The notes under the pieces: model-generated
What the model was told of the DNA's origin: nothing
The model's input: the letters and a program-made list of their open reading frames with translations, nothing else
The model's database searches: none
Part shown: positions 12,463 to 25,354 of the stretch, in pieces
How the letters are laid out: every line of letters begins with the position of its first letter
Position numbering within the stretch: the stretch's first letter is position 1
Program-made: the position numbers and the translations under genes
Source of the DNA: Siphlonurus alternatus
Lineage: Eukaryota; Arthropoda; Insecta; Ephemeroptera; Siphlonuridae
Length of the DNA stretch: 64,000 bases
NCBI GenBank assembly: GCA_949825025.1
Contig: OX463781.1
Coordinates: forward strand, 4,939,370-5,003,369
Reading direction: 5' to 3'

Positions 12463-12556
12463 AGTTATAAAGAAAATTATCCAGGTCTCTCACTAACCGC
12501 AGTTAGCTCCCTCTAAACTTGGTTAGTTAGAAACATGGATAACTCTCTTCGTGAAT
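12463..12556. mobile_element. Rep-C-related hairpin
   Basis: TTCACGAAAGAGTTAT and ATAACTCTCTTCGTGAA ends with CTAACCGCAGTTAG between. Same plan as Rep-C with different inner arms. Confidence 0.55.
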
Positions 12557-13039
12557 CACGCCAAATATCTCGTAATACTTTTTTGTTGTTTGTAACATTA
12601 CGAATTTTAATTCACACCATCAAGCTGCAATAGAAAATTGAAGAAAATGATCCACACATCGTTCAGGATAAATATAGTCTATGGCATATATCAATGTTTG
12701 TTATAATATAAATTGATTTTTTTTTATCGAAAATACAAGATAAGGTTTTTGTGATGATAAACTAATGCACTTTTGTAAAGCGAAGGATGGATAATGAATT
12801 TGGTGGGAGTAGAAAATGCAGTTGTAATTATTAAGAATAAAGTTTGCAGTGCATAGTCCTTTTTTTTTAATTATTTATCCAGGACAAGCTATTGATAAGA
12901 TAGCCCAATTACGGAAGATACAATATTTGCATGTTTTTGTTTGTTTGGTTTTTTTTTTTCAGAATTATTACATGCATAGCACATAATACATATCGTCCCT
13001 CGTCCGCAATAATGAGCTATCTGCATACCATGGTTTCGT

Positions 13040-13198
13040 TGCAATAATGAGCTGTCTGCTCTTTCAGGGGAGCGCAATTATGAGCTGTAAATTGATATAA
13101 AATAAAGCTCACAATTGCGCTCTCCTGAAATAGCAGAGATCGAGTATATTATTGCAACGAAATCATGGTATGCAGAAAACTCACTATTCCGGACGAAG
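13040..13198. repeat. Inverted repeat, unclassified
   Basis: GCAATAATGAGCTGTCTGCT...CAATTATGAGCTGT is mirrored by GAGCTCACAATTGCGCTCTC-like sequence and ...ATTGCAACGAAATCATGG against CCATGGTTTCGTTGCAAT. A ~160 bp hairpin with ends CCGTCCG/CGGACGA-like. Single copy. Confidence 0.45.
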
Positions 13199-13203
13199 GA
13201 TTG

Positions 13204-13348
13204 GGTGCAATTCAAGAAGCAGTTAGCCAGGTTTCTAACCACGTTTAACTAGGTGGTTTAACTAAACCTGTTTTATTATACGTGTTAAACCATGCACCTA
13301 GTTAAACGTGGTTAGAAACCTGGCTAACTGCTTCGTGAATCGCGCCCT
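13204..13348. mobile_element. Rep-C hairpin MITE
   Basis: TTCAAGAAGCAGTTAGCCAG opposite CTGGCTAACTGCTTCGTGAA. The central arms are CACGTTTAACTAGGTGGTTT and its complement. Confidence 0.8.
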
Positions 13349-13853
13349 TTATATTTTATTAATTTTATTACACTATGTGCGCGTGCATTAGTGTATTTCT
13401 ACTAATATACTAATATGTACTAACAAGTTATTATTGGTAATCCAGAATTATATTTCCACCGAACAACGAATGACATGCATGTAATGTATGGTGTTACAAA
13501 TTATTAATACTTATATACAACGTAATGTTCAACTAACTCAGTTTTTTTTATCAGTATTATATATTTATAAATACACAGTGTATTACATAATGTATTCTAA
13601 AATATTCTATCCATATTAAAACAGTAGTCTACAGAAAAATATGACAATTATTATTTTATGCGAAAACTATTTTGAAATATTGGTAAGTAAATTTTTGCAT
13701 ATTTTTAATATTGATTTTTAATTTCTTATGAATTTATTATACATTTTTCAATGTTCCTTGGTGTCACAAGTCGTGAGTGGGGGGGGGGGGTCAACAGATA
13801 AGATGTAATAAGCTGGAAGGGACATAATACTTTTTATCGTGAATACAAAGTAT
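13349..13853. other. AT-rich DNA, nothing recognised
   Basis: Contains a G10 run at about 13781. No gene or repeat family seen. Confidence 0.45.
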
Positions 13854-14193
13854 AATGGACAACCTGCATATTAAAATGTTTTATTGCAGAAATGAATAGA
13901 GGGTATACCAAATTATGCTACTCTGAATTTTTTTACATCTTTTTGAGACCCAGACCTATTTTTAAATAATGATTGAAAGTGCGGCCACGCTCCCTGGAGG
14001 CGCCAATATAATAGACGTCCAGCCTCTATCCTTTTTCATAAGGATTCAGGAGTGCCAACTTAACTTACAAAACTTTCAATACTTATTTAAAAATAGTTGC
14101 AGGTCTCAAAAAAAAAATGTGAAAAAATTCAGAGTAGCATAATTTGGTGACCTCTATTTATTTCTGCACTAAAAATTTTGCATGTTGTCCATT
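13854..14193. mobile_element. Rep-B fold-back element
   Basis: Ends ATGGACAACCTGCAT and CATGTTGTCCAT, with arms containing TTTATTGCAGAAATGAATAG and its near-complement. A near relative of the copy at 39689. Confidence 0.75.
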
Positions 14194-14454
14194 GTTGTTT
14201 CACTTTATCTGCAACATTACTTTTTACTATTTTTCAAATTTTTGGTTCTAAAAAGCATTCTCCTCACTCACCATCCTTGATCTCTCCATGGGAATTTGAC
14301 TTCACTTGACTCAAATAAATCTTAATTTCAATCACGAGGTGTGGATTCGGCGGGGCTTCTCCCCAAGTGTTCCCCGCCACAAACTGCAGGACGTCGCATT
14401 GCACGCCTCATTTGTCTCCACTCTCCGGCTTCATACAGTGACGTCACTGCTGGA

Positions 14455-14700
14455 GGAACTACACAGTCAAATTATTTTAATATTCCCACCGGAAGCAGCC
14501 GGAATTGAGTGGTTTCTGTCCTTTCTGTTCATATTTGCATTTGAAATTTTGACTACAGGTTTGTAAGAGGAGTACTAACATGTTTGCAAATTTTCAAGAC
14601 TCACAATGTATGAGCAAGGCGACCAGAAACTTCACACTTCCGGCTACTTCCGGAGGGAATGTTACATAAATTTGACTGTACAGTACGTCGTGGTCAAGAA
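14455..14700. repeat. Imperfect fold-back, unclassified
   Basis: ACAGTCAAATTATTTTAATA and CCACCGGAAGCAGCCGGAA are mirrored by TTCCGGCTACTTCCGGAGG and AAATTTGACTGTAC. The motif GGCTACTTTCGGAAGGAAT recurs at about 50968. Confidence 0.45.
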
Positions 14701-14733
14701 GGATGTCACTACATGAAACGTTCAGCTCCGTAA

Positions 14734-14950
14734 AGGCGGATTCAGATGGCGACAACGGCGATGCGACGCGATTTTGTCCCACAAGCTGTAAAATCCTATG
14801 CGGCGAGCGAATTCGCCACAGGTTGCGGCAGCGAAATCGCGTTAATTGCGATGCTCTTTTTTTTAAACGCCAAATATGGCCACCAATGGATGTTACAGCA
14901 AGTGCGTATTATTCGCGTCGCATGATAAAAATCGCCATGTGAATCCACCT
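14734..14950. mobile_element. Rep-E MITE, TAA duplication (PIF/Harbinger-like)
   Basis: AGGCGGATTCAGATGGCGAC left end, GCCATGTGAATCCACCT right end, flanked by TAA at 14731-14733 and 14951-14953. The interior has GCGACGCGATTTTGTC and ATGGATGTTACAGCAAGTGC. The overlapping ORF at 14703-14942 is not a gene. Confidence 0.8.
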
Positions 14951-15063
14951 TAAGACATATTGCAAGTTGAAGAATAAAATCAGTACTTACGTTGATTTGT
15001 TTTTATTTTTGTGTAGTGGGATGGCGAATTGACTTTCAAAATTATCCAAGAAATTAAAAATAT

Positions 15064-15245
15064 AGTTGAGAAATTACGTCTTCAACTCATCCTTTACACG
15101 TCTAAACCTAATCTTTTCAACTCTAAAACACATCATTTTTTCTCTCCGCTCAAAGTGAGAATAAAATGACGACAATATTTCTAACATTTAATGCTCAAGA
15201 AGAGGAAAGAAGACGTAATCTCGTCGTTTTCCTTTTTTTTTTTTT
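15064..15245 (+). mobile_element. Rep-A copy, truncated
   Basis: AGTTGAGAAATTACGTCTTC through CAAGAAGAGGAAAGAAGACG, ending in a poly-T tract. The distal end is missing. Confidence 0.65.
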
Positions 15246-17015
15246 TAATTTTTCGAACACCTGGTTGTATACAGACAACATGGTTCACGTCATTAAAATT
15301 TGGACAAAACATCAGCATAAAACCTACAGAATTAACATAATAACATTAATGTACACCATATTAACAATCGAAAACAAATGGAAAAAATAGAAAATCACAT
15401 TATTGTACATTATATACTCAATACATTTTCAATAATTTTATTTTTGCGAAATGATTTAATTTATAGAAAAAATTCTATATCTATTAAAATATCTTTCACT
15501 GACAGAAATAGATGTAAGATTTCAATACATTTTGCTATATTGAAGTAAAATTTTTACTTTATATTTCATGATTATACACTGTAATACAGATATAATGTAA
15601 TAAAACACAATTAAATGTAGCTAGTAACATAGCTAGCTGTATAAAACAATTTTATGAACTATGTAGTTAGTAAGTATATAATACAACATAACTAAGTTTT
15701 TAAAATAATTTACAATTCTTATAAATCAACACATTAGCCTCTTTTGTATTTACTCAAACAGCTATATACCACAATATAGCTACATGTTAAAAATCGTAAC
15801 TATAACTCTAAATAGTGCCGCTTCAAGACTTATATAGAGGGTTATGCTATACAATATACCTGAATTGTTGAGACACTACAGTTCTTGTATTAGACGACAT
15901 AAAAAATATGTTACAAATGAATATTTTTTATTAAAAAATGCCATTTGTACGCCATTTGTAACAAGAAGATGATGTAAATGTACACCGTTATTAGTTACCT
16001 GGGCTGGATTGTTCTCTATCTGTTATCACTTCGAATGTACGAATATCAAAATTATAAAGGTATGTAAATCTTTATATATACAGTATTTTAATATATGAAA
16101 AAACTGTTTAATTTGATTGTTATTAAATTTAAAACTATTGTTTTTAGGTGCGCATACTTGTTTCCTCCGACATGCATACTACTGCATTCAAACGTTTAAA
16201 TGAAGCCAGAATGACTACATTAATTAACAGGTAATTATCAGTTACTAAAGTTATTATAACCAAATAAATAGTCTGTGTAGAGATTATATTTTTTGTGCAT
16301 TTGTCGCAGATTCTCGCACTTCTCGCAGATGCAATTTGATATTCTGAACTGCAATGACCTTGCACCTAGCTGCATTGAGCTGCAATGAAGAACTGCAATG
16401 AGCTTGAAGATTTGATGGAAACACACCAACATCAATCTCGGTACTAGTGATCCACAATCCTCGCGTAACCCTCGATATTTCTTCCTTTACTGCATGCATG
16501 CTCGTGAGAAAATAGAAAAGTGTTGTAAAATTTTGTTGGATATTTTCACATGAAATCAAATGAATTCATTAACAAAAACTCCTTCTAGGAATACGGCCCT
16601 ATTATAGATTAAAACAACGCACATAGAATGACATTTTCCGTCGATTTTGGTGTTAAAAAATTTTTTAATCAAATTTGTCAGCTGGTATATTAAATTAAAG
16701 CATTATTCTTGTAATTTTTAGTGGGCATGTTCATTTACTTTCAATTGTGATATCATTGTTATTTCTCATTTGTTGTTAAATTTTACTGCATGGTAATGGT
16801 TATATAATAATATATTGGTCGATTTCTGTTGTATTTGTAAAACAATTAAAAAAAATAATCCTATACTTTTTCATAAAAAACAGAAATAAAACTGCATGCA
16901 TGTGTCACTAATGTAATATATTTTTATTGAAAAAGAAATTGCCTTTATTTTAACGCAATTTGAAAGTTATGCCACTATGTTTTTTTTCCTGATTTGTCTA
17001 TATAAAAACTATGAG
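15246..17015. other. AT-rich DNA with TAGCTATAT-type simple motifs
   Basis: Repeated short motifs such as TAGCTATATTGTA are scattered here and again at 17870-18000. No gene seen; the small ORFs are chance frames. Confidence 0.4.
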
Positions 17016-17017
17016 AT

Positions 17018-17331
17018 ATTAGAATGTGAAAATTTTAGTGGCTTAATCGAAAGGAGGGGTAAAAATATGGTACTGTGAATTTTTTCAGATTTTTCTGAGA
17101 CCGGGAACTATTTTTAAAAAATTATTGAAAGTCTATTTTATGACGTCACGGGTGGCACTGCCCTATCCTTTTCCTTAAGGAGAGTCGCCCGTGACGTCAT
17201 CAAAATAGACTTTCAATAATTTTTTAAAAATAGTTCCCGGTCTCAGAAAAATCTGAAAAAAATCACAGTACCATTTTTTTACCCCTTCTTTCGATTTAGC
17301 CACTAAAATTTTTACATTCTAATATGATCTA
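17018..17331. mobile_element. Rep-B fold-back element, well preserved
   Basis: Long arms: ATATTAGAATGTGAAAATTT opposite AAATTTTTACATTCTAATAT, GACCGGGAACTATTTTTAAA opposite its complement, and TGACGTCACGGG at 17141 opposite CCCGTGACGTCA at 17192. The unpaired centre is about 20 nt. Confidence 0.82.
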
Positions 17332-19155
17332 ATATCTCATTATAAGATAAATATATAAAAATGAAGTCTTTTTGGAAATATTTAATATACAAAAAGCTAT
17401 GTATACAACCAGAATCTTTATAGTATTACTTTTTTTCATGAACGTGCATTTTATGTATCAATTAATAATTAATTGTAATGTGTGTTATATTAATTAAACT
17501 CCCAGTTATATATAGTATTGAAATAAGATGTGTTTATTTCTTTAACATTTACCTTTTTTTTAGCAAGTTATTCAGGCAATGTCAATCATGCATTGCTTAT
17601 ACGATCATATTTTAGGCTGAGTTAAATTTAGAATTGCATTAAGCTTTGTACCTGTTCATACTGCTTTGTTTAATTTATTTAATCTATATATCTATGTAAG
17701 TTAAAGAACAATAAATAATTATTAATTATATCTGATTTTAAAATGAATTACAAAGATTTTAGTAACAAATTAAGTATAGAAAGAAAATAATAATATTATT
17801 ACAATTATATAATAGTTATATTAAATCAAATAACCAACTATATAAAATTATAAATATATAAATTAAATTTAAATAGTAGCTATATTGTAGCATATAGCTA
17901 AGCTGTAAGTTTTGAGAAACAGTTGCTATATAGTACAACATAGTTCAGTTATAGAATTTTTAAATTGTAGCTATGTTGTACAATATACTTCGATGTGGTG
18001 ATTAAGAGTTGCGCTGCATTTTACTTTAATACAGCAGTTGTGGTTTCCAATATAAAACTCTTTTACCCCAAAAACAATACATCTAATTATATTGCAAACT
18101 ACAATAATTTATAAATTTTTCTGTCAGTGTTGAAATGGTTTTAAATTCAATGTCACAGAATATCTCTTAAAATATTATGTAAAATAATAAATTTTAGAAA
18201 ACTGATAAAAATAACTTGTCTTAATGGAATTTATCCATTGATGACACCTCATAAGAATAACATTATCCATCGTCAATATTTCCTCATTGAACAAAATATG
18301 TATTTATACATATATAAATAAATATAAATATAAATTAAACTGTTCTCATTTATGTTAATTTGTTTAATTTATCTGAGAAAAGATAATATTTCTTTATTTT
18401 CCATATAAAAAATTTATATTAAAATAAAAATGACATATTTCTATCCTGGAACACAATACTAAATTTTTTAATAGTTAGAGAAAAAATTCAATGTATATAT
18501 TTTTGCAGCTAAATGAATAAATTAAAACATATATTTTTTTCATTTATTGACAAAATATTTCATTTCATATTATTTTCTCCCTTTTCTTTTTACATTTTTC
18601 ATCGTTCTATATCTTGCTTTCACGCTTCTCATTTTTTTATTATACAGTTTTAAATCCCCATACTAAAACTAACAGGTTTGGGGATAATGCCATATAGCGT
18701 CAGTTTTATGGTAATGTATTTGTTTTTCATTTTTCACATTTCCATGTTTATTTTTTTTTATCATTCTCTCATATATTCACTTTTAGATTTGAAACAGTAA
18801 ATAACAATTCCATTACCAGTTGAAATGTCGTATGTTCATGTGAATTTTATTCTATATTTTATTTTTCATCATTTTATATAAATATATGACTGTATGCATG
18901 TATTTTTATTCGTTCATTTTTAGATAGTAAGATTTATAGTATGGGGGTTAAAAAGTATTTTATTGTAATGTATAAAATGCGTGTTTATCGAGTTTTTAGT
19001 TTGGCATCATGGCAGTAGCTTGCAAATATAAGGATGATTTTAAGGGAGCAGAAAAATTAATTGTTAAATATTCTTCGCAGCTTGTAAGCAGGGAATACCG
19101 GTCATAATTTTTTCTCTGTTGTAAGCAAAATAAATGCAAATCTCACCGTCAGCTG
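17332..19155. other. Very AT-rich DNA, nothing recognised
   Basis: A/T-rich simple sequence. No family copy or gene seen. Confidence 0.45.
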
Positions 19156-19320
19156 TTAAGCCTATATTACACGATACAATTTTTCTAATTTTTGCATACA
19201 ATTAATATTTCCTAAGAAGAAAATTTCATTTCTATGCAAACAAATGGAGTTCAAGTTTTCTTGTAAGGAGAAATTGTATACCAGTATTAGAAAAATTGTA
19301 TCGTGTAATACCGGCTTTAA
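19156..19320. mobile_element. Rep-D hairpin MITE
   Basis: TATATTACACGATACAATTT opposite AAATTGTATCGTGTAATACC. The middle arms contain TTTCTTGTAAGGAGAAATTG-type sequence. Confidence 0.75.
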
Positions 19321-19398
19321 AAAATTGTATATTATGACTAGGTAAAATTTTTAAATATCTGGAAATACTTGCAATAGGACGGAAAATTAAGAGATAAT

Positions 19399-19557
19399 GG
19401 GGCATATTCACAAAGCACATTAACCCCCACTTTAGCCTCAATTTTTATCCCCGGTGCTAAACCATAGGCTAACCTTGTTTAGCCCATGGGTTAGCACCAT
19501 CAGGGATAAAAATTGAGGCTAAAGTGGGGGTTAAAGTGCTTTGTGAATGTCCCCCTG
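19399..19557. mobile_element. Rep-C-like hairpin, distinct subfamily
   Basis: GGCATATTCACAAAGCAC and GTGCTTTGTGAATGTCC ends with long perfect arms containing CCCCCACTTTAGCCTCAATT and its complement, and CCATGGGCTAAACAAGG between. High arm identity suggests a young insertion or selection on the hairpin. Confidence 0.65.
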
Positions 19558-19669
19558 TATTTTTATATAGTTACATATTTTGATAAATCTGTTCACATAC
19601 CAACTTGTATTTTTTTAAAATAAAATATCCTCATTTATTAGAATTAATAAAATAAAATAAATGATTAGA

Positions 19670-19947
19670 CAGAGTTGAAGTATTTTCATCTTTTACTCAC
19701 TTCTAACGTTATATCAGTCTTTTTTACTTCTATTTTGAACAATTTTCAATGAAAAAATAAGTAAAAAGACGAGATTACGTATTTTTTTCCTTTCATAAAA
19801 TTTTTAGTAAAATTTTCTCTATTTCATCCTTATTTTGAGCGAGGAGGAAATAAGATATGATTTGTAGGTAAAAGACGTAATAAGATTCGGTTTAGATGTG
19901 TTAAAGGATGAATTGAAGAGTTAATCTTTTAACTAAGGAATCCTTAT
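19670..19947 (-). mobile_element. Rep-A copy
   Basis: GAGTTGAAGTATTTTCATCT opening and GAAGAGTTAATCTTTTAACT closing, with GAGCGAGGAGGAAATAAGAT inside. Confidence 0.68.
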
Positions 19948-20649
19948 AAAAAATACAAAAAAGCCTTTTTGAAATTATAAAATATTTATAAATATGTACA
20001 GATAATGCAAATTAGCATTGCAGCGGTAATTATGATAACTATTTACTACAGATAATAACTGCCTACCTGTGTTTTATGGAAGAAATATGTGACCAAGCTA
20101 CCTGTAAGTAACTCATATCAAGTTTTAATGGCTTGAAGCGAAATATTATACAGTCAACTGAACAATTAAAATTTTAGATTAATAATTTTCCAACACAGAA
20201 AAGGTCAAATGATCCCTTAAGGCTTATTTTAATTATACTGCTTACTAACTTTGCATTAATAAAGTCACTTTACATGTGGCGAGTCAACCTAAAGGTCAGG
20301 TCTAAAAATATCGAAATATAATTCAAGTTATAGCATGAGGGTTTAAAGAAAAAATAAAACTTCCCATCACAAACACAATTTTCCATCATTTTGTGCAACT
20401 TCAGTTACTAGAAAATTTCATGTCATCCACACATTTAACCTAGATACTTGTTGCAACAGAAAATTACATTTTTATAAACGGGAAAAAAATCATTATATAT
20501 AAGTTATTGTAAATAAAAAAGAGTAAATCGTTTATATTTAGATATTTTAAATTATTTACATTCGATATTGGATAAACGAAGCATTGCATTTATCATGGTG
20601 GCTTGGTTTAACAGTAGAGCTATAGAAAAGATTTTATTAATGTTATATG
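19948..20649. other. AT-rich DNA, nothing recognised
   Basis: No gene or family copy seen. Confidence 0.4.
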
Positions 20650-20972
20650 TATCAGCCTCAAAATTTTTATTGCAAAAATGGATAGAGGGTGCAAAGTAAT
20701 GCTACTATGATTTTTTTCAGATTTTTTTGAGACCAGGAGCTATTTTTAAAAAAAAAATATTGAAAGTCCTTTTTTTGACGTCACGAGGCGGCAAGTTCAA
20801 TCATTTTCTTAAGGAGTGGCGTCTCGTGACGTCAATAAAAGGTCTTTCAATAATTTTTTTAAAAATAGTTCCCTGTCTCACAAAAATCTGAAAAAAATCA
20901 AAGTAGCACAACTTTGCAACCTCTATCCATTTCTGCAATAAAAAAACTGTGGTCGATACTTCATTTTAGGCT
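20650..20972. mobile_element. Rep-B fold-back element, well preserved
   Basis: TTTTATTGCAAAAATGGATA opposite CTCTATCCATTTCTGCAATA. GACGTCACGAGGCG at 20777 sits opposite CGTCTCGTGACGTC at 20822-20833. Full TGACGTCA occurs in both arms. Confidence 0.82.
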
Positions 20973-21229
20973 ATCTTTATTTTGCGTTGAAAAATAATTA
21001 TGATTCAAGAGATCGAGAAGACAGTAAAAGAAAAGTAAAACTTTAACAATTTCATCGATTATCTTATATGAGACTTAAACAGCCACAAGTATCATTGGCT
21101 TTATTCAGGCGTAAATTTTGTCTAAAGAGTTCATATTTATAGCTACAAGATGCAGTAAATTTCAACGCAATTTATATTAAAATATTTACAAAATAATGTA
21201 ATTATAATAAAGTTCCTCATACAGCACTT

Positions 21230-21503
21230 CAATGGAGTATCGACCTCACTTTTTTTTTTTTTTTCCATTGTAGAAATGGATACAGGGTGCAAAGTTGTGC
21301 TGCTCTGATTTATTTTCAGGTCTATATAGTCTGGGAATTATTTTTAAAATGGAATTTCAATAATTGTTAAATATTAAGCAAAGCATTTAAAAATAAAATC
21401 TGAAAAAAAAACAAGAAAAAACAAAAACAGAATAGCATTACTTTACTCCCTCTATCCATTTCTGCAAAAAAAAAAAAAAAAAAAAAACTATTCGAGGTCA
21501 GCA
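21230..21503. mobile_element. Rep-B fold-back element
   Basis: AATGGAGTATCGACCTCAC end, AGAAATGGATACAGGGTGCA arm and a right arm CTATCCATTTCTGCA followed by A20-type run and GAGGTCAGCATT. The central CRE is lost. Confidence 0.68.
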
Positions 21504-21714
21504 TTCAAATTTGAAATTTTGTTTTTAATATTTATAAGTGTACTATCCATTGAGTATTGTAGCTTTAATGTTAAAAATACTTAAATGTAAACACTATTTC
21601 CAATTCATTTTTCGTATTTCTCAACATTTTTTTTTTCCTTGCACTGTAAATCTTTTACAAGAACGGAAAAATCTGTAGATTAATTTTTTTTCAAATTTCA
21701 TTGTTGTAGTAAAA

Positions 21715-21930
21715 ATGGTTTGTTGCGTCTTTAGAGCGACACTTGCCGAGTCATTTTATGTGATACTTGGAGAACTCGGCGAACACGTCACACAAAGGTA
21801 TCTCAAGAGAATCTTCAGAGCTTTGACAAGAAACCAGTGGAGTATTCATCAAAGAAAAAATCTTATCATCATTTATTTTTATCTCTTTATATACTACAAA
21901 CTATTTACAAAGAAGATTCATAACGATTAA
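21715..21930 (+). other. Unassigned short ORF
   Basis: Reads ATLAESFYVILGELGEHVTQ, then RYLKRIFRALTRNQWSIHQ before turning into low-complexity AT-rich codons. An acceptor-like TCTTTAG precedes the GC-richer part at about 21735. No family recognised. A fragment of an exon or transposase is possible, as is chance. Confidence 0.2.
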
Positions 21931-22844
21931 AATATTTACCAAAACGTGTAGAAATGATATTGTGAATTGTATATTTTTTTACATTTTTTTTTAATACATT
22001 TTGAGCTTAAATTTTAGTAAAATTATTTTTTTTAAGTTGTAAAAATATTGAAATATATAATTTATATACACTGTATGTTTTAAAATTCATACAGAAACTT
22101 AATAGAGGCTTCAAGTGTTCCCTGGTGGAAAAAATTTCTCCATAAGTCACCATTGAATTTTTTCTCAGAAACTACTAAAGCTATTAATTTGAAACCATCT
22201 CCAAACCCCCATTTAGGGTTTTTCTGATAGTGAATCAATAAATTATTTTCCTCTAAAAATTTTCTTTAATGCCAAAGAATCCATTCCGTTTTTTATTTCC
22301 AAAGGTTTGATAGGACGGTAGGAACACCACAAAATCAGCTGAATTGAAAAGGGGGGGGAAGGAGCTACGTTTTTCAGTTCTAAACTCAATAATTCACTAG
22401 TTAAGAAATATAATGCAAAATATCAAGTCATTACATTTACGTTAAAAATCATTTTTCCACCAAAGATATACGATAACTTTCCTAAACCATTCCTTCCCTG
22501 CGCATATTGCCATATAGCTTTGAACACATACGCTTCTCCCCTGTTACAACTCTAAAACGAGGGGAGAAATAAACACAATTTGATCACGTTGGTAATGCAC
22601 AGTAAAACTTTTCCCCCTATATACTAGCATGGTGGTACACAATTAATCAAAGTCATGCGTGATACATTAAGAATCATTCTGATGCATTTGTATTGCATGT
22701 CTTTGCAAATGCATTTTAACTTGATAACGTGACAGTTGTAATTTCCTGCCATGTTCATAAACATTCGTTGTGTGCAAGCTGAGATGACTACAAACACATG
22801 TTTGGTCTTGTCATGATATTTATAGAAAAAAATTATATAATAGT
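21931..22844. other. AT-rich DNA with a possible dispersed fragment
   Basis: GATAGGACGGTAGGAACACC and CAGCTGA near 22310-22345 reappear inverted at 46767-46800 (GTTCCCACCGTCCTATC). That suggests a further low-copy repeat; otherwise nothing recognised. Confidence 0.3.
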
Positions 22845-23104
22845 AATCCCGAGTTGAAGTATATTTCATCTTTTATTCGTTCTGGTCTCGTCTAATTTCC
22901 TCCTATTTTGAACCATTTTAGAGAGAAAAAGACAAGATTACGTCTTCTTTCATCTTCTGTGGCATAAAATGTTAAAAATAATGTAACCATTTTATCCTCA
23001 CATTGAGCGAGGAGGAAATCAAATGTGTTTTAGAGGTAAAAATACGTAAATTAGGTATGGACGTATAAAAGATGAGTTGACAACGAAAATTTTCAACTAG
23101 GGAG
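22845..23104 (-). mobile_element. Rep-A copy
   Basis: CCCGAGTTGAAGTATATTTC opening, TTTTCAACTAGGGA closing, GAGCGAGGAGGAAATCAAAT inside. Confidence 0.72.
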
Positions 23105-23329
23105 ACTGTCTGAAAATAAATACTTTGATTGAGTATATTTTAACATATTTTATTTTTTTATTCTGAGTTTTTATGAAATATTATTTTCTTTTCAACGATA
23201 TTTCACGGATACGTTGATACTCATATTTGACAACTTCACAATAATGTCAATCTTGAATGACACTAAATGAGACACTAACGATTTAACTAATGTTACAAAT
23301 ATTTACAGATTTTCGAACGAAGTGTATAA

Positions 23330-23546
23330 GGGCTGTCTCACACACAATCGTATGATTTCGCAGCGTATGATAAAAAAAAAAAAATAATAAAAACCTATGC
23401 GATCAGGTGTATGCGCGTACACAGATTCTTTTTCTATCGCATCGTATGCGATTGTACGTTTCTCATTTAGAACCATTTCTAAATTTAAATAATATAAAAT
23501 CATACAATAATATTCGATGCGATACGAATACAGTGTGCGATCCCCC
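23330..23546. mobile_element. Rep-F element, TAA duplication
   Basis: GGGCTGTCTCACACACAATC end and GTGTGCGATCCCCC end, flanked by TAA at 23327-23329 and 23547-23549. Inner CGTATGATTTCGCAGCGTA pairs imperfectly with GATGCGATACG-type sequence. PIF/Harbinger-like by duplication length. Confidence 0.6.
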
Positions 23547-24390
23547 TAACGTTCTTACTTCATACACAGGATGTCATTGTTTGAAAAATATTTAATATTT
23601 TTACCGACGGTATACCAATAATATCAAATGTTTCAGATAATATTTATTACAAATGAATATTATCTGATTTTATTTGTATAGATCATTCATATTTTGCATT
23701 ATTACACTTCAATTAAAATTTATTTTAAATTAATCAAGCATTATTATGTATTTAAAAATTTAAAAATAGATGAAACTAAAGATTAACAAAGAAATTTTTG
23801 AAACAATAAATTAATAAACCAATTTAAAATTATGTTTGAAATTAATAAACATTAATATAAATATTAATATAAAAATATTTTACAAACATATCGTCATGAT
23901 AAATAATAAAGAAACGTTACATACATTTAAAAATCTTCAAACAAACCTTTCTGAAAAAGATTTTTTAAATGTAAATTTTCTTCACAATTTGTCTTTTTAT
24001 GGCTTATAATATTAGTACAATTTGCAGCAGCTATATGTTATATAGGGCACACATGGCACATTACCGTTTGTGTTTTACATATCAAATCCATTTCATACAA
24101 TCCCACGTTCCATTACACACCATTACAAAATTCAACGAGAAAAAGAAAAGAAGAAAATATTTCATCAAATTTCCTACCATAATCTCTTGGTTTCGCGGTC
24201 AGCTATCTTCACGTGCGTGTTTGTGTTATGACGGCTATGGATTTCACATCAGCCGCCACGCAGGTACTTGTCATGGGGGAGGGGGTGAGACTGGCATCGA
24301 GTTGCAATCGTGAGGCGCCGATCTTGAGGACAAAAGATGTCGTTCTCTGTTGTGATTTGTGAAAAAAAAAAAAAAAACATCGGAAAATGT
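23547..24390. other. AT-rich DNA then a GC-richer block (24180-24350)
   Basis: The block near 24200-24340 (GGTTTCGCGGTCAGCTATC, GGCGCCGATCTTGAGG) is not a copy of any family here. A noncoding or UTR exon is possible; no splice pattern was convincing. Confidence 0.25.
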
Positions 24391-24664
24391 ACTCGAGTTG
24401 AAATAAATTTCATCTTTTCTTCGCTATTAAACTTTCCTGTCGTATTTTCTCCTCTTATTTTGCAAAATTTTAGAGGAAAAAAGAGGTGAAAAATAAGAGA
24501 TTACGTATTTTTTTCTTCTTTTTGAGCACAAAATGTTAGAAATATTGTCTTCATTATTTCATCCTCACTTTGAGCGAAGAGGAAATAAGATGTTTTTTTA
24601 GAGGAAAAAGATGAGGTTTAGACGTGTAAAAGATGAGTTGAAGACGGAATTTCTCAACTAGGGT
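24391..24664 (-). mobile_element. Rep-A copy
   Basis: CTCGAGTTGAAATAAATTTC to ATTTCTCAACTAGGGT. Confidence 0.72.
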
Positions 24665-24726
24665 AAATTATCAGATATAATAGGAATAAAACTTATCACC
24701 TGAATTGATTTTTACCCTGAAATAAG

Positions 24727-24907
24727 CCCGAGTTGAAGTAATTTTTATTTTTTATTAAATTTTAACGTTTCTCCTAAACTGTTTTCCTCCTTTTTTGAAC
24801 CATTATGAGGAAAAATAGAGAATAAATTACATCTTCTTTCTTTTCTCTTAGCATAAAATATAATTAGACATGTAAAGGATGAGTTGAAGACGTAATTTTT
24901 CCATTAT
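24727..24907 (-). mobile_element. Rep-A copy, shortened
   Basis: GCCCGAGTTGAAGTAATTTT to GAGTTGAAGACGTAATTTTT, internally deleted. It lies about 60 bp from the preceding copy in the same orientation. Confidence 0.65.
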
Positions 24908-25200
24908 AAAAGAATCTGTCGAGGATACAGCGAGATCAGTCGTTAACTAAAGCGCACTCCATCTTATTGTCAGTACAAACACTAAGTGCTGCTAACTAAA
25001 CTCCCTCCTCCTTCGTATGCAAATGAGGCTGCACTCTCCCCAAGACTCGCCATAAATCTACACACGTCGCTCACTCTAAACAGCCAACAGAGCGTGATGT
25101 GATAGACCGCACCAATAAGCTCCCTCTACATTGATAGACCCCCCACAACCGTCAAAGCACCCATTCAACACTCACTATATATAATGAACGTTTCAAAGAG
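24908..25200. other. Low-copy, GC-richer block with an octamer-like site
   Basis: No repeat family matched. It contains TATGCAAATGAG (POU octamer-like) and CT-rich stretches, with TATATAA near 25177. It could be a regulatory block or a noncoding exon. Confidence 0.22.
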
Positions 25201-25258
25201 AATCGTGTGGTAATATACTGATATATACTATACATTGATACTTCATATATTATACTAT

Positions 25259-25262
<4 letters not shown>

Positions 25263-25341
<79 letters not shown>
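25263..25341. repeat. (CT)n microsatellite
   Basis: About 79 bp of uninterrupted CT/TC. Confidence 0.95.
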
Positions 25342-25342
<1 letters not shown>

Positions 25343-25354
25343 ATATATCTAACC